A DNA stretch of 64,000 nucleotides from NCBI RefSeq assembly GCF_000307265.1, contig NZ_DF158896.1, positions 317,441 to 381,440 on the forward strand. The letters run 5' to 3'. A model generated the notes under the pieces. The model did not search any database, was not told where the DNA came from, and saw only the letters and a list, made by a program, of their open reading frames with translations. A program made the translations under genes and the position numbers. Below, piece by piece: positions 32,678 to 40,432 of this stretch. Numbering within the stretch: position 1 is the first letter of the stretch; the number at the start of each line of letters is the position of its first letter. Origin of the DNA: Oscillibacter ruminantium GH1. GTDB lineage: Bacteria > Bacillota > Clostridia > Oscillospirales > Oscillospiraceae.

Positions 32678-32924
32678 ATCCCGGCAGCGGGAACGCCGCA
32701 GAAAAGCCAACGCAGACACGCTCGTTGCCGTGCTCTGGGAGGCGGCGATGGCCGCAGTGCTGCTGTGGCTGCGGGGACGGTGCGGCCCCGCCAGCACAAT
32801 GGGGATCATTTTGCTGTGTTTGGCTGCGGTGGACGCGGCTTTGATTATACCAATTTTAATTGTAAGACATCAAAGAATGAAAGAAATTGCAGGAGGAGAA
32901 GAAGATGAAGCTGGTAACTATTGA
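32661..32924 (+). CDS. Small two-segment membrane protein
   Basis: An 87-residue protein with a charged N-terminus (QGDFESRQRERRRK) and two hydrophobic segments (TLVAVLWEAAMAAVLLWL and MGIILLCLAAVDAALIIPILIV). No family recognised. The start at 32661 has GGGAGG 6 bp upstream; its beginning overlaps the end of the MerR gene, so the two are coupled. Its segments resemble those of the MerR tail only in general hydrophobicity. Confidence 0.65.
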   Translation: MQGDFESRQRERRRKANADTLVAVLWEAAMAAVLLWLRGRCGPASTMGIILLCLAAVDAALIIPILIVRHQRMKEIAGGEEDEAGNY

Positions 32925-33216
32925 GACGATTCCCGGACAGGAATTTGAGGCGCTGGATGTGGTGAAAGGCACCGTGGTTTACAGCAAGAACTTTGGCCGG
33001 GACTTTATGGCCGGGATGAAGACGCTGGTGGGCGGCGAAATTGTGGGCTACACCGAAATGCTGAACGAGGCCCGGGCCATTGCCACCAAGCGCATGGCGG
33101 ACGCGGCGGAGAATCTGGGCGCCGACGCGGTGGTGGGGATGCGGTATGCGTCCTCGTCCGTGATGCAGGGGGCGGCCGAAGTGGTGGCCTACGGCACGGC
33201 TGTGAAGTTCAAATGA
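32905..33216 (+). CDS. YbjQ/UPF0145 family protein
   Basis: A 103-residue protein of the DUF74 group, which forms pentamers and has been proposed to bind metals. The family pattern is clear: TIPGQEFEALDVVKGTVVYSKNFGRDFMAGMKTLVGGEIVGYTEMLNEARAIATKRMADAAENLGADAVVGMRY. The start at 32905 follows AGGAGGAG. Last but one gene of the MerR operon; a metal or envelope stress role is plausible but not shown. Confidence 0.9.
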   Translation: MKLVTIETIPGQEFEALDVVKGTVVYSKNFGRDFMAGMKTLVGGEIVGYTEMLNEARAIATKRMADAAENLGADAVVGMRYASSSVMQGAAEVVAYGTAVKFK

Positions 33217-33926
33217 TGCGGGTGACCTTTTTGGCCCACAGCGGCTTTTTGGTGGAGCTGGAGAACCTCTGTCTGCTTCTGGACTGGTGGAAAGGGGATT
33301 TGCAGCCGTTGCCCGACAAACCCCTGCTCTGCTTTGCCAGCCATCAGCACCACGACCATTTTGATCCCCATATTTTCTCGCTGGACAACGATACGCGGGA
33401 GATTCGGTTCCTGCTGGGAAAGGACATCATACTCTCGGACCATAATCGGGAAAAGTGGGGCCTGTCGAATGAAACGGCAGAAAAGTGCTCCATTCTGGGG
33501 GGAAATGAGAAAATAGACCTGCCCCATGGTGTGACGGTGGAGACACTGCCGTCTACCGACGAGGGAGTGGCGTTTCTCATCACCTGCGAAGGGAAGACCC
33601 TTTACCACGCCGGGGATTTGAACTGGTGGCACTGGGAGGAAGAGGACAAAGCGTGGAACCGAAATATGGAGGCGGACTTCAAGCGGTACATTGAACCGCT
33701 GCGGGATCGGAAGATTGATCTGGCTTTTGTCCCGCTGGACCCCCGGCAGGCGGGAGCCGCCGATTGGGGCCTTCGGTATCTTCTGGAGCTTGCCCGGGTG
33801 GAGAAGGTTATCCCCATGCACCAGTGGGAGGACTACCGTCCCACGGAAGCGTTTTTGCGGGAATATCCGCAATGGAAGAAAACGGTGCTGCCGGTGGAGC
33901 GTCTGGGACAGCAGTGGGACCTTTGA
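33213..33926 (+). CDS. Metallo-beta-lactamase-fold hydrolase (UlaG-like)
   Basis: A 237-residue zinc hydrolase of the MBL superfamily. Metal ligands: SHQHHDHF (HxHxDH), His in LYHAGDLN with the bridging Asp, and His in PMHQWED near the end. UlaG-like lactonases and RNase-Z-like proteins share this layout; the substrate is not evident. ATG overlap with the YbjQ gene and a strong terminator afterwards, so it ends the MerR operon. Confidence 0.88.
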   Translation: MMRVTFLAHSGFLVELENLCLLLDWWKGDLQPLPDKPLLCFASHQHHDHFDPHIFSLDNDTREIRFLLGKDIILSDHNREKWGLSNETAEKCSILGGNEKIDLPHGVTVETLPSTDEGVAFLITCEGKTLYHAGDLNWWHWEEEDKAWNRNMEADFKRYIEPLRDRKIDLAFVPLDPRQAGAADWGLRYLLELARVEKVIPMHQWEDYRPTEAFLREYPQWKKTVLPVERLGQQWDL

Positions 33927-33956
33927 CCGGCGCTCCCTTTAAATAGAATACGCAAA

Positions 33957-33999
33957 AGCGCTCCGCGGTTCAATCGAACCGCGGAGCGCTTTTGTTTTG
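33957..33999 (+). terminator. Terminator of the MerR operon
   Basis: A 15-bp perfect stem (33957-33971 with 33976-33990), loop AATC, then TTTTGTTTT. Confidence 0.92.
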
Positions 34000-34015
34000 A
34001 TTTGTAAAATCCGGT

Positions 34016-35305
34016 TTACAGCGTTTCAAGTGCCCAGAGGGGCAGGTTCAAAAGCCCCGGTTCCCGGCGGTAGTCCGAAAGAGAGGTGCGGATGGACTGC
34101 TTGGGATGAAACTTTTCCCGGAAGACCTTCAGCTTTTTGGACTGCAAATTCTGTTCCACGGCGATTTCCACAGGAATGGCATCCATGCAGTTGTCCACCA
34201 AAAACTCCACTTCCGCCGTTCCCCGTTCGGCAACCCAGTAGCACACTACCATTTGATTCAGAGAATCCAGCTGCTGGAGGACATACTGTTCCGTCAACGC
34301 CCCGTGATATGCCCAAAACACGGCGTTGTCATCCAAAAGGGTATCCTGCCGCAGCCCCAGCAGGCAGCCCAGAAGGCCCACATCCGGCAAAAACAGTTTA
34401 AACGCCCGAACGTCTTCGCTGGCCTCCAGCGGCGATTCCGGCAGTGACGCGCGATGAATGTCCCGAACAAGACCGTTGTCCGTCAGCCAAGCCAGAGCGG
34501 TTTCAAAGTCCCGCGCTCTGGCCCCCTCCTTCATCGCCCCGAAGATAAACTTTCGGTTATCCCGATCCAACTGCCGGGGAATGCTGTTCCAGAGCATCCG
34601 AATGCGCGGCAATGCCTCGGCGGGAGCGGACTTAGAAAACCCCTGTTCGTAGACGGTCAGGATGCGGCGCTGTGCCTCCCGGGCAGCGGAGAAGTCCCGC
34701 CTTTCTGAAAAAGCCGCCACAGCCTCCGGCATACCGCCAACAAAGCAGTAATATTTCAAAAAACGGATGTAATCCTGACGATAGCTGGGCGTCAGGTCAT
34801 AGCGGCGCTCACGAAGCATTGTGACGTACGATTCCTTGCCTGCGGCCAGAAGAAATTCAAAGAATGACATGGGGTGCAGATCGAAAACCTCCACCCATTC
34901 CGCGGGAAAGGCCGCCCCCGCGCGCAGCGCCGCGTCCAGTCCGCTGCTGGCGCAGAGAATGTGAAACTCCGGCGCGTCCTTGCTGAAGGTCTTCAAACAG
35001 GAGAGTGCCTGAGGAACGGCTTGAATCTCGTCAAAGATCAGCAGGGTGGATGCCGGGTCGATGGAGTGCCCGGCGCATAGGCCGAGTCCCGTGATGATCC
35101 GATCCACCGAGGGGGGACCGGAAAAAAGGCTGGCGATCTGCGTGTTCTCTTCAAAGTTGATATAGACGGAGCATTCGTACTCCTTTTCACCAAATTCCCG
35201 CAGCAGCCATGTTTTTCCCACTTGCCGGGGACCGCGCAGGATCAGGGGCCGCCGGGTCTTTCGTTCTTTCCATTTTTTCAGATGTTCGTATGCGGTGCGA
35301 ACCAA
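34016..35305 (-). CDS. AAA ATPase with DUF4143 (AAA_14) domain
   Basis: A 429-residue ATPase of the AAA_14/DUF4143 group. P-loop GPRQVGKT at about residues 25-32, Walker B TLLIFDEIQAV, and the DUF4143 part from about residue 210 to 370 (RLLW..RQLDRDNRKFIFGAMKEGARARDFETALAWLTDNGLV, FFLPDVGLLGCLLG), then an endonuclease-like tail (VEFLVDN...IPVEIAVE). Such proteins are widespread and are often called 'ATP-binding protein'; function uncertain. The start is TTG with AAGGAAGTG upstream. It stands alone, with its own promoter, and is often mobile between strains. Confidence 0.8.
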   Translation of the reverse strand: MVRTAYEHLKKWKERKTRRPLILRGPRQVGKTWLLREFGEKEYECSVYINFEENTQIASLFSGPPSVDRIITGLGLCAGHSIDPASTLLIFDEIQAVPQALSCLKTFSKDAPEFHILCASSGLDAALRAGAAFPAEWVEVFDLHPMSFFEFLLAAGKESYVTMLRERRYDLTPSYRQDYIRFLKYYCFVGGMPEAVAAFSERRDFSAAREAQRRILTVYEQGFSKSAPAEALPRIRMLWNSIPRQLDRDNRKFIFGAMKEGARARDFETALAWLTDNGLVRDIHRASLPESPLEASEDVRAFKLFLPDVGLLGCLLGLRQDTLLDDNAVFWAYHGALTEQYVLQQLDSLNQMVVCYWVAERGTAEVEFLVDNCMDAIPVEIAVEQNLQSKKLKVFREKFHPKQSIRTSLSDYRREPGLLNLPLWALETL

Positions 35306-35645
35306 TTCGAGTCACTTCCTTATTCAATAAATTCTGCGCAGCGTCTCGGCAATCGGGCAGAACGCCGCATGGGGTATGAATTCAGCGAAGCTCGTTCGCC
35401 ATATCATAACTCCATGTTTCAGCCACCGGCTGAAATTTTTGTGCCTATATGCAAAATGAGCGAATGAGATATAACAACTAATTAACAGAGATTATATCAT
35501 ATATTTACAAAAAATCAAATGACATTTTGGGCTTTATTACCATAACTCGTTAGATAAATGAAGTATCCTGGCGTATTTTGCGGGAGCATAATACGGAGTA
35601 TCCGTGTGCTGGCAGGGCAGAACGATTGTGCGCACGAAAATAAGC
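35306..35645. other. AT-rich spacer with promoter of the ATPase gene
   Basis: No gene seen. It includes the minus-strand promoter for the AAA gene (35491-35518) and an AT-rich part (35461-35520) unlike the surroundings. Confidence 0.5.
35491..35518 (-). promoter_or_regulatory. Promoter of the AAA/DUF4143 gene
   Basis: On the minus strand TTGATT (35513-35518), 16-bp spacer, TATAAT (35491-35496). Confidence 0.6.
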
Positions 35646-35685
35646 AGAAAAACGCAGGGTGGAAAATCTTGCTTTTCCACCCTGC
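35646..35685 (-). terminator. Terminator of the HPt/cupin genes
   Basis: A 13-bp perfect stem (35654-35666 with 35673-35685); the minus-strand transcript runs into CGTTTTTC. It lies 8 bp past the HPt stop. Confidence 0.85.
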
Positions 35686-35693
35686 TTGGGTAG

Positions 35694-36050
35694 TTATTGC
35701 GTTCCTGTCAGAGCTTTCAAGGAATCCCTCTCCTTGATAAGCGCTTCGTACAGGCCTGCCAGATCGGTGTTCTCGGGCTGACCGTGGCGCAGCGGCTCCA
35801 CCAGCTGACCGCTGAGCTGATACAGCTGAGTCAGACCCAGGTTTCCCGCCACGCCCTTCAGCGCGTGAGATGCCTCGAATGCGGCGGTATAGTCCTTTGT
35901 ACGCAGTGCTTCGCCCAGCGCGACAAAGGACGGATCCTCCATAAAGTAGTTGAAGCAAGTGGCGTAAAGCGCCTCGTCGTTCATCAACCGGTTCATAGCG
36001 CCGTCCATATCCGCGCCCGCAGTGCGGAGCCGTTCAGTCAGTTCACTCAT
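35694..36050 (-). CDS. Single-domain HPt (histidine phosphotransfer) protein
   Basis: A 118-residue helical protein with the HPt signature ASHALKGVAGNLGL; the histidine is the phosphorylation site. It has no kinase or receiver partner in the window. Such stand-alone proteins relay phosphate between hybrid kinases and response regulators. The gene is downstream of the cupin gene by 13 bp, probably in one operon with it. Confidence 0.88.
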   Translation of the reverse strand: MSELTERLRTAGADMDGAMNRLMNDEALYATCFNYFMEDPSFVALGEALRTKDYTAAFEASHALKGVAGNLGLTQLYQLSGQLVEPLRHGQPENTDLAGLYEALIKERDSLKALTGTQ

Positions 36051-36063
36051 GTGAATCGCCGCC

Positions 36064-36408
36064 TTACTCCGTGACGATCAGGGCAATCAGCTCGACCGGG
36101 GCGGTACTGCGGTTTTCCATGCCGTGGGACTGACCGTAACCAGTCTCGGTGACATCTCCGGCGTGAAGGACAACTTCTTTGCCGTTGTCGTTAAAAACGG
36201 CTTCGCCGCTAAGTATGTAATAGAACTCCGTTTCGTGCTCGTGCGCGTGATACCCGATGGAGCAGCCGGGGTCCAGCGTGATATGGTTGAATAGCCGGGC
36301 GCTGTGGTACATTTGCTCCGCCCGTGCCAACACCTGCATACGGACAAGACCTGTCCCACCGCCTACCTGCCGTTCTTCGCGGGGACAATCTGCTGATAAT
36401 TGATACAT
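36064..36408 (-). CDS. Cupin domain protein
   Basis: A 114-residue single cupin barrel. Metal-ligand motif 1 is GYHAHEHETEFYYILSGEA and motif 2 is HAGDVTETGYGQSHGMEN. Ligands fit a metal-binding (Zn, Ni or Fe) cupin_2 such as a small-molecule isomerase or sensor; no substrate is evident. The ATG at 36408 has GGAGGG upstream. First of two genes with the HPt gene. Confidence 0.85.
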   Translation of the reverse strand: MYQLSADCPREERQVGGGTGLVRMQVLARAEQMYHSARLFNHITLDPGCSIGYHAHEHETEFYYILSGEAVFNDNGKEVVLHAGDVTETGYGQSHGMENRSTAPVELIALIVTE

Positions 36409-36757
36409 TTTAAAGCCCTCCTATTCTTGATAACCATGCCGCCGACTTGCGTCCGGCGGATTCCGGTGGTACAATTAGATCATAGAAATCCTTGTGTGCG
36501 GAGTGCGCAAAACGAATAGGGCGATTGCTTGACAACTGCAATATTGCGTTCGGGGAATCGCTCGGTTGGAAATTCGCCTATGCCGGAGATTTAGACGGCA
36601 ATATGTACAGGATTGTGACAACTTGGTGGTTATTATACCAAGTTTATCCAGAAAAGTCCACCCTTATCTCACAAGAAAGATCGAACTTCCATTTACGGAA
36701 AAGACCGGACCTTCCGTCCGGTTTTTCCGCCTAAATTGACGATGACAGGAGGCTGCC
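36409..36757 (+). other. Intergenic region with a terminator-like hairpin
   Basis: No gene that I can support. A short frame of 80 codons (36492-36734) has no ribosome site and no family resemblance. A hairpin ACCGGAC/GTCCGGT followed by five T (36704-36726) lies 30 bp before the next gene; TTGACA occurs at 36529-36534 with no good -10. Confidence 0.4.
36704..36726 (+). terminator. Attenuator-like hairpin before the orphan lipoprotein gene
   Basis: ACCGGAC (36704-36710) pairs with GTCCGGT (36716-36722), loop CTTCC, then T4-5; 32 bp upstream of the ATG. Confidence 0.5.
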
Positions 36758-37795
36758 ATGAAAAAGACAGGATTTATGCTGGCGATGCTTTTGCTGCTTG
36801 CGGGACTGTCCGCCTGCGGACAGGGGAATGGAGCGGCGTCCTCTGCCGTGTCCGCCGAACAAGTGAAGCTGGACGCCCTGCGGCTGGAGCTGACGCGGGG
36901 GGAAAACGTATCGGCCTCCGCACTGATGTCGGCGCTGCAAACGCTGCCCGATACGCTGAAATCCGCTTTGGCGGAGCAGGGCGTGGAGGTGGAAACGGTG
37001 GAAATCACCGTTGGCGCGTCCCCCGCCGCCACAATGCAGGCGCTGGCGGAAGGCGGTGTGGATCTGGCGGTGCTGCCGGGAGACACCTTCGCACAGATGG
37101 GCGGAGACGCTGTTCCGCTGCTGACGGCGGGGATGCGAACCGCCCTGCCCGACAGCGGAGACGCCGCCGACTGGCTGGACCGGGAAACCAGCTGGAGCGA
37201 AGAATCCTCCGGTGGACAGAGACTGCTGATTTTAGCCGGCCCGTCGGACTATGGCAGCCAGCTGGCGGCCCGGGCCGCTTCCGGCACGGCCCTTACATGG
37301 GACGAACTGGACCGGGCAGTCTGGGTCGTCGGCGTAGAGGGGAAAAACATGGCCTCTGTGTGGCTGGCGGATCACTACGAAGGGAATACCCTCTCTGATC
37401 TCAGCAATCTTTCCTCCGGCAGCTTTGGGGAAGACGGCGGTTTTTCGCTTCTCTCCGCTCTGGCGGACGGCACTGCCGATGTCGCGGTGATCCCTGCCGA
37501 TATGCGGATTGATTTTGCGGATCAATGGAAGGCGGGACTGAACCGTTCCCGCGGTATTTTTGAGGAGACTGCGGTCATCGGTGTCACGGAGAAATCCTAT
37601 GACACGGTGCTGGCGGTCCGTCCGGGCGACGCGGCGCTGACCGGGGAGCCGTTTCGCTCGGCGCTTGCGGCGGCGTTGACCGCGGTATGCTCCAAGCAGG
37701 GCGAGGTCACCCCTGTTTTAGGCGGCGTTCTCTCCGCACCGGTGAGCAACGGCGATTTAGACGGGATGCGCCGCTTGGCCACGCTGGGGGAGTGA
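36758..37795 (+). CDS. Orphan substrate-binding lipoprotein (PhnD-like)
   Basis: A 345-residue extracytoplasmic protein. Signal peptide ends in the lipobox LSAC (Cys20), with a short Gly/Ser linker. The mature part has the pattern of PhnD/phosphonate-binding proteins: SALMSALQTLPDTLKSALAEQGVEVE, QALAEGGVDLAVLPGDTFAQ, and DVAVIPADMRIDF. No permease or ATPase follows; a strong terminator does. It may feed a transporter elsewhere or act as a sensor. The ATG follows ACAGGAGG. Confidence 0.75.
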   Translation: MKKTGFMLAMLLLLAGLSACGQGNGAASSAVSAEQVKLDALRLELTRGENVSASALMSALQTLPDTLKSALAEQGVEVETVEITVGASPAATMQALAEGGVDLAVLPGDTFAQMGGDAVPLLTAGMRTALPDSGDAADWLDRETSWSEESSGGQRLLILAGPSDYGSQLAARAASGTALTWDELDRAVWVVGVEGKNMASVWLADHYEGNTLSDLSNLSSGSFGEDGGFSLLSALADGTADVAVIPADMRIDFADQWKAGLNRSRGIFEETAVIGVTEKSYDTVLAVRPGDAALTGEPFRSALAAALTAVCSKQGEVTPVLGGVLSAPVSNGDLDGMRRLATLGE

Positions 37796-37813
37796 GTGGA
37801 AAGAGTGCGTGAA

Positions 37814-37850
37814 ACGCGCCGGGAAGCAGCTGCTTCCCGGCGCGTTTTTT
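37814..37850 (+). terminator. Terminator of the orphan lipoprotein gene
   Basis: A perfect 32-bp palindrome (37814-37829 with 37830-37845) and T6. It lies directly before the convergent spoVT stop. Confidence 0.9.
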
Positions 37851-37855
37851 AAGAT

Positions 37856-38398
37856 TCAGCTCTCCATATGCTTGCCCAGAAATGCGGCGATGGTCTGCGC
37901 CAGCTTATACTCCGTTTCGCTGACGGGGATAGCGGGGTCCTGCCCCACGAAAACCACCGCTCCCAGCAGGTCGCCTTCTGAAAGGATGGGGGCTGCCAGC
38001 AAAGTCTGAAATTTTTCGGTGGCGTCGCTCACCGGCATGGGCGGTTGCGCGGGGTCAAACTGATATACCTTGCGGGACTCCATTTGTTCCTCCAGCTCCG
38101 GAGAAATGTGCTTGCCCAGCAGCTCTTTCCGCCCTCCGCCGGCCACAGCCACGACATTGTCCCGGTCAGTGACAGCGCAGACGGCCCCGGTGGATTTGCT
38201 GACCGACTCGCAGAGCTGTCCCGCAAAATCCTCCACCCCGCCCAGCAGGGAATACTTTTTGAAAATCACCTCGCCGTCCCGGCTGGTGTAAATCTCTAAC
38301 GGGTCGCCCTCACGGATGCGCATGGTGCGGCGGATTTCCTTGGGGATGACTACCCGACCCAGATCGTCTATGCGGCGTACAATTCCAGTGGCTTTCAT
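37856..38398 (-). CDS. spoVT: Stage V sporulation protein T
   Basis: A 180-residue regulator, the same size as Bacillus SpoVT (178). The N-terminal AbrB swapped-hairpin domain reads ATGIVRRIDDLGRVVIPKEIRRTMRIREGDPLEIYT, and a GAF sensor domain follows (from about residue 55: GGVEDFAGQLCESVSKSTGAVCAVTDRDNVVAVAG). It controls late forespore genes under SigG, so it indicates a spore-forming lineage. GGAGGA precedes the ATG. The gene is alone between a convergent lipoprotein gene and pgm. Confidence 0.94.
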   Translation of the reverse strand: MKATGIVRRIDDLGRVVIPKEIRRTMRIREGDPLEIYTSRDGEVIFKKYSLLGGVEDFAGQLCESVSKSTGAVCAVTDRDNVVAVAGGGRKELLGKHISPELEEQMESRKVYQFDPAQPPMPVSDATEKFQTLLAAPILSEGDLLGAVVFVGQDPAIPVSETEYKLAQTIAAFLGKHMES

Positions 38399-38585
38399 CT
38401 ATAAATTCCTCCTAAGGTATCATTTGGCTTGGTGGAGTTATTATCCGCAGGATTTGTTTCCCTATGCGGCTGGATGCGCTGGAACTGTCTGGAAACCGAT
38501 GGATGTACGCAAATTTTTTATTTTTGCTTGCTTCTCGATGGCTGATATGGTATCAATGGATGGAGAATAAAAGGGGGCAACTGCA

Positions 38586-40283
38586 ATGACTTTTCGGGAA
38601 GATTTTACCCGCTGGAGGACCCGCGCCATCGAGGATCCGGATCTGCTGTCCGATCTTCAGGCGCTTTCCGATCTAGGCTCCAAGGAGGAGTTGAACGATC
38701 GGTTCTACCGGGATTTGGAATTTGGAACCGGCGGACTGCGGGGCGAGTTGGGCGCAGGCAGCAACCGCATGAACATTTATACGGTGCGCAAGGCCACACA
38801 GGGCCTTGCCAACTATTTAAACGGCACAGACCTGCCCCGCAGGGTGGCCATCAGCTGTGACAGCCGGATCAAAAGCCGCCGTTTTGCCACAGAAGCGGCC
38901 CGGGTGCTGGCGGGCAACGGCATTACTGTCCACATCTATCCCCGGCTGGAGCCAACGCCCGCCCTCAGCTGGGCGGTGCGGGCGCTGGACTGCGGCGCGG
39001 GCATCTGTGTCACCGCCAGCCATAATCCCGCCCGGTACAACGGCTACAAGGTCTACGGACACGATGGCTGCCAAATTACGCTGGAGACTGCCGCTGCCAT
39101 TCAAAAGGAGATCGCCCAGGTGGACTGCTTCGACGGCGTGCGCCTGACCAATGCCGGATCGCCGCTGATCAACGAAATTCAGGACGAGTGTCTGGACGCG
39201 TTTGTGGACGCGGTGTGCGCACAAAGCCCTGCCCGCATGGCCGGAGAGGCGATGCCCGATTGGGATTTGAAACTGGTTTATACGCCGCTCAACGGCGCGG
39301 GCCTTGAGTGCGTGGAGCGGCTTTTGAAAAAGCTGGGGATCAAGGACGTGACCTTGGTTCATGAACAGGCGGAGCCGGACGGGCACTTTCCCACCTGTCC
39401 GTATCCCAATCCGGAGATTCGGGAGGCGCTGCAAAAGGGACTGGACCTGTGCCGCCGGGTGCGGCCCGACCTGCTGCTGGCCACCGACCCGGACTGCGAC
39501 CGGATGGGTTCCGCCGTACCGGATGGGGAGGGCGGCTACCGTCTGATTTCCGGCAACGAGATGGGCGTGCTTCTGCTGGACTACATCTGCCGCAGGCGGA
39601 CGGAGTCCGGAACCATGCCGGATCGGCCCGTGGCGGTCACCACCATCGTCACCACGGAGATGCTAGGGCCGGTGGCAGAAAAGTACGGCGTGGAGCTGCG
39701 GCGGATGCTCACCGGATTCAAATTCATCGGCGAGCAGATCGGCGTTTTGGAGGCTGCGGGCCAGACGGATCGGTTTATTTTTGGTTGCGAAGAAAGCTAT
39801 GGCTATCTCAGCGGCCCCCACGTCCGGGACAAGGACGCAGTGAATGCGGTGATGCTGGCCTGTGAAATGGCGAATTACTATAAGCGCCGGGGCGAGACGC
39901 TTTTGGACGCCTTGGAGGCGCTGTACCGGGAGTTTGGTTACTACCGCAACGGGCTGGAGAGCTTTGGCTTTGACGGACAGGCAGGCATGGAAACCATGAA
40001 CGTCCTGATGGACGGACTGCGGACAGCCCCACCCACGGCACTGGGCGGTTTCGCCGTGGAGCGGGCAGTGGACTATGAGGACGGCGCGGCCACGGGACTG
40101 CCTGCCGCCAATGTGCTGGAGTTTCATCTGAGCGGCGGGGCCAAGCTGACGGTGCGCCCTTCCGGCACGGAGCCGAAAATCAAATTTTATCTCTCCTGCC
40201 GGGGAGAGAGTGCCGAAGAGGCGGAGCGGGCGCTTTTGGAACTGCGTCAGGCCGTTGGAGAGCTGATGGAACGCAGCCGGTGA
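38586..40283 (+). CDS. Phosphoglucomutase (alpha-D-phosphohexomutase family)
   Basis: A 565-residue phosphohexomutase converting glucose 1-phosphate and glucose 6-phosphate. The four active-site loops are visible: TASHNP with the phosphoserine (ICVTASHNPARYNGYK), the metal loop DPDCDRMG, the sugar-specificity loop EESYGY and the phosphate loop RPSGTEPK. The size (565) and the N-terminal RFYRDLEFGTGGLRGELG fit PgcA-type phosphoglucomutase/phosphomannomutase. GGGGGC precedes the ATG. It ends at a bidirectional terminator. Confidence 0.95.
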   Translation: MTFREDFTRWRTRAIEDPDLLSDLQALSDLGSKEELNDRFYRDLEFGTGGLRGELGAGSNRMNIYTVRKATQGLANYLNGTDLPRRVAISCDSRIKSRRFATEAARVLAGNGITVHIYPRLEPTPALSWAVRALDCGAGICVTASHNPARYNGYKVYGHDGCQITLETAAAIQKEIAQVDCFDGVRLTNAGSPLINEIQDECLDAFVDAVCAQSPARMAGEAMPDWDLKLVYTPLNGAGLECVERLLKKLGIKDVTLVHEQAEPDGHFPTCPYPNPEIREALQKGLDLCRRVRPDLLLATDPDCDRMGSAVPDGEGGYRLISGNEMGVLLLDYICRRRTESGTMPDRPVAVTTIVTTEMLGPVAEKYGVELRRMLTGFKFIGEQIGVLEAAGQTDRFIFGCEESYGYLSGPHVRDKDAVNAVMLACEMANYYKRRGETLLDALEALYREFGYYRNGLESFGFDGQAGMETMNVLMDGLRTAPPTALGGFAVERAVDYEDGAATGLPAANVLEFHLSGGAKLTVRPSGTEPKIKFYLSCRGESAEEAERALLELRQAVGELMERSR

Positions 40284-40385
40284 GCCTGCCGCGTGTGGGG
40301 ATTGATGCTTGCGGTCAGTATACCCGTTCAAACGTACTTTATCGGGCGGATGGGAGTAAAGCAACGGCGCCTGTCATGAACATGC

Positions 40386-40432
40386 AGAAAAAGTCCGCCC
40401 GGAGCAACGCTCCGGGCGGACTTCTCTTTTTT
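40386..40432. terminator. Bidirectional terminator between pgm and the RNase J gene
   Basis: A 15-bp perfect stem (40391-40405 with 40409-40423); the plus side runs into TCTCTTTTTT and the minus side into CTTTTTCTG. Confidence 0.9.
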
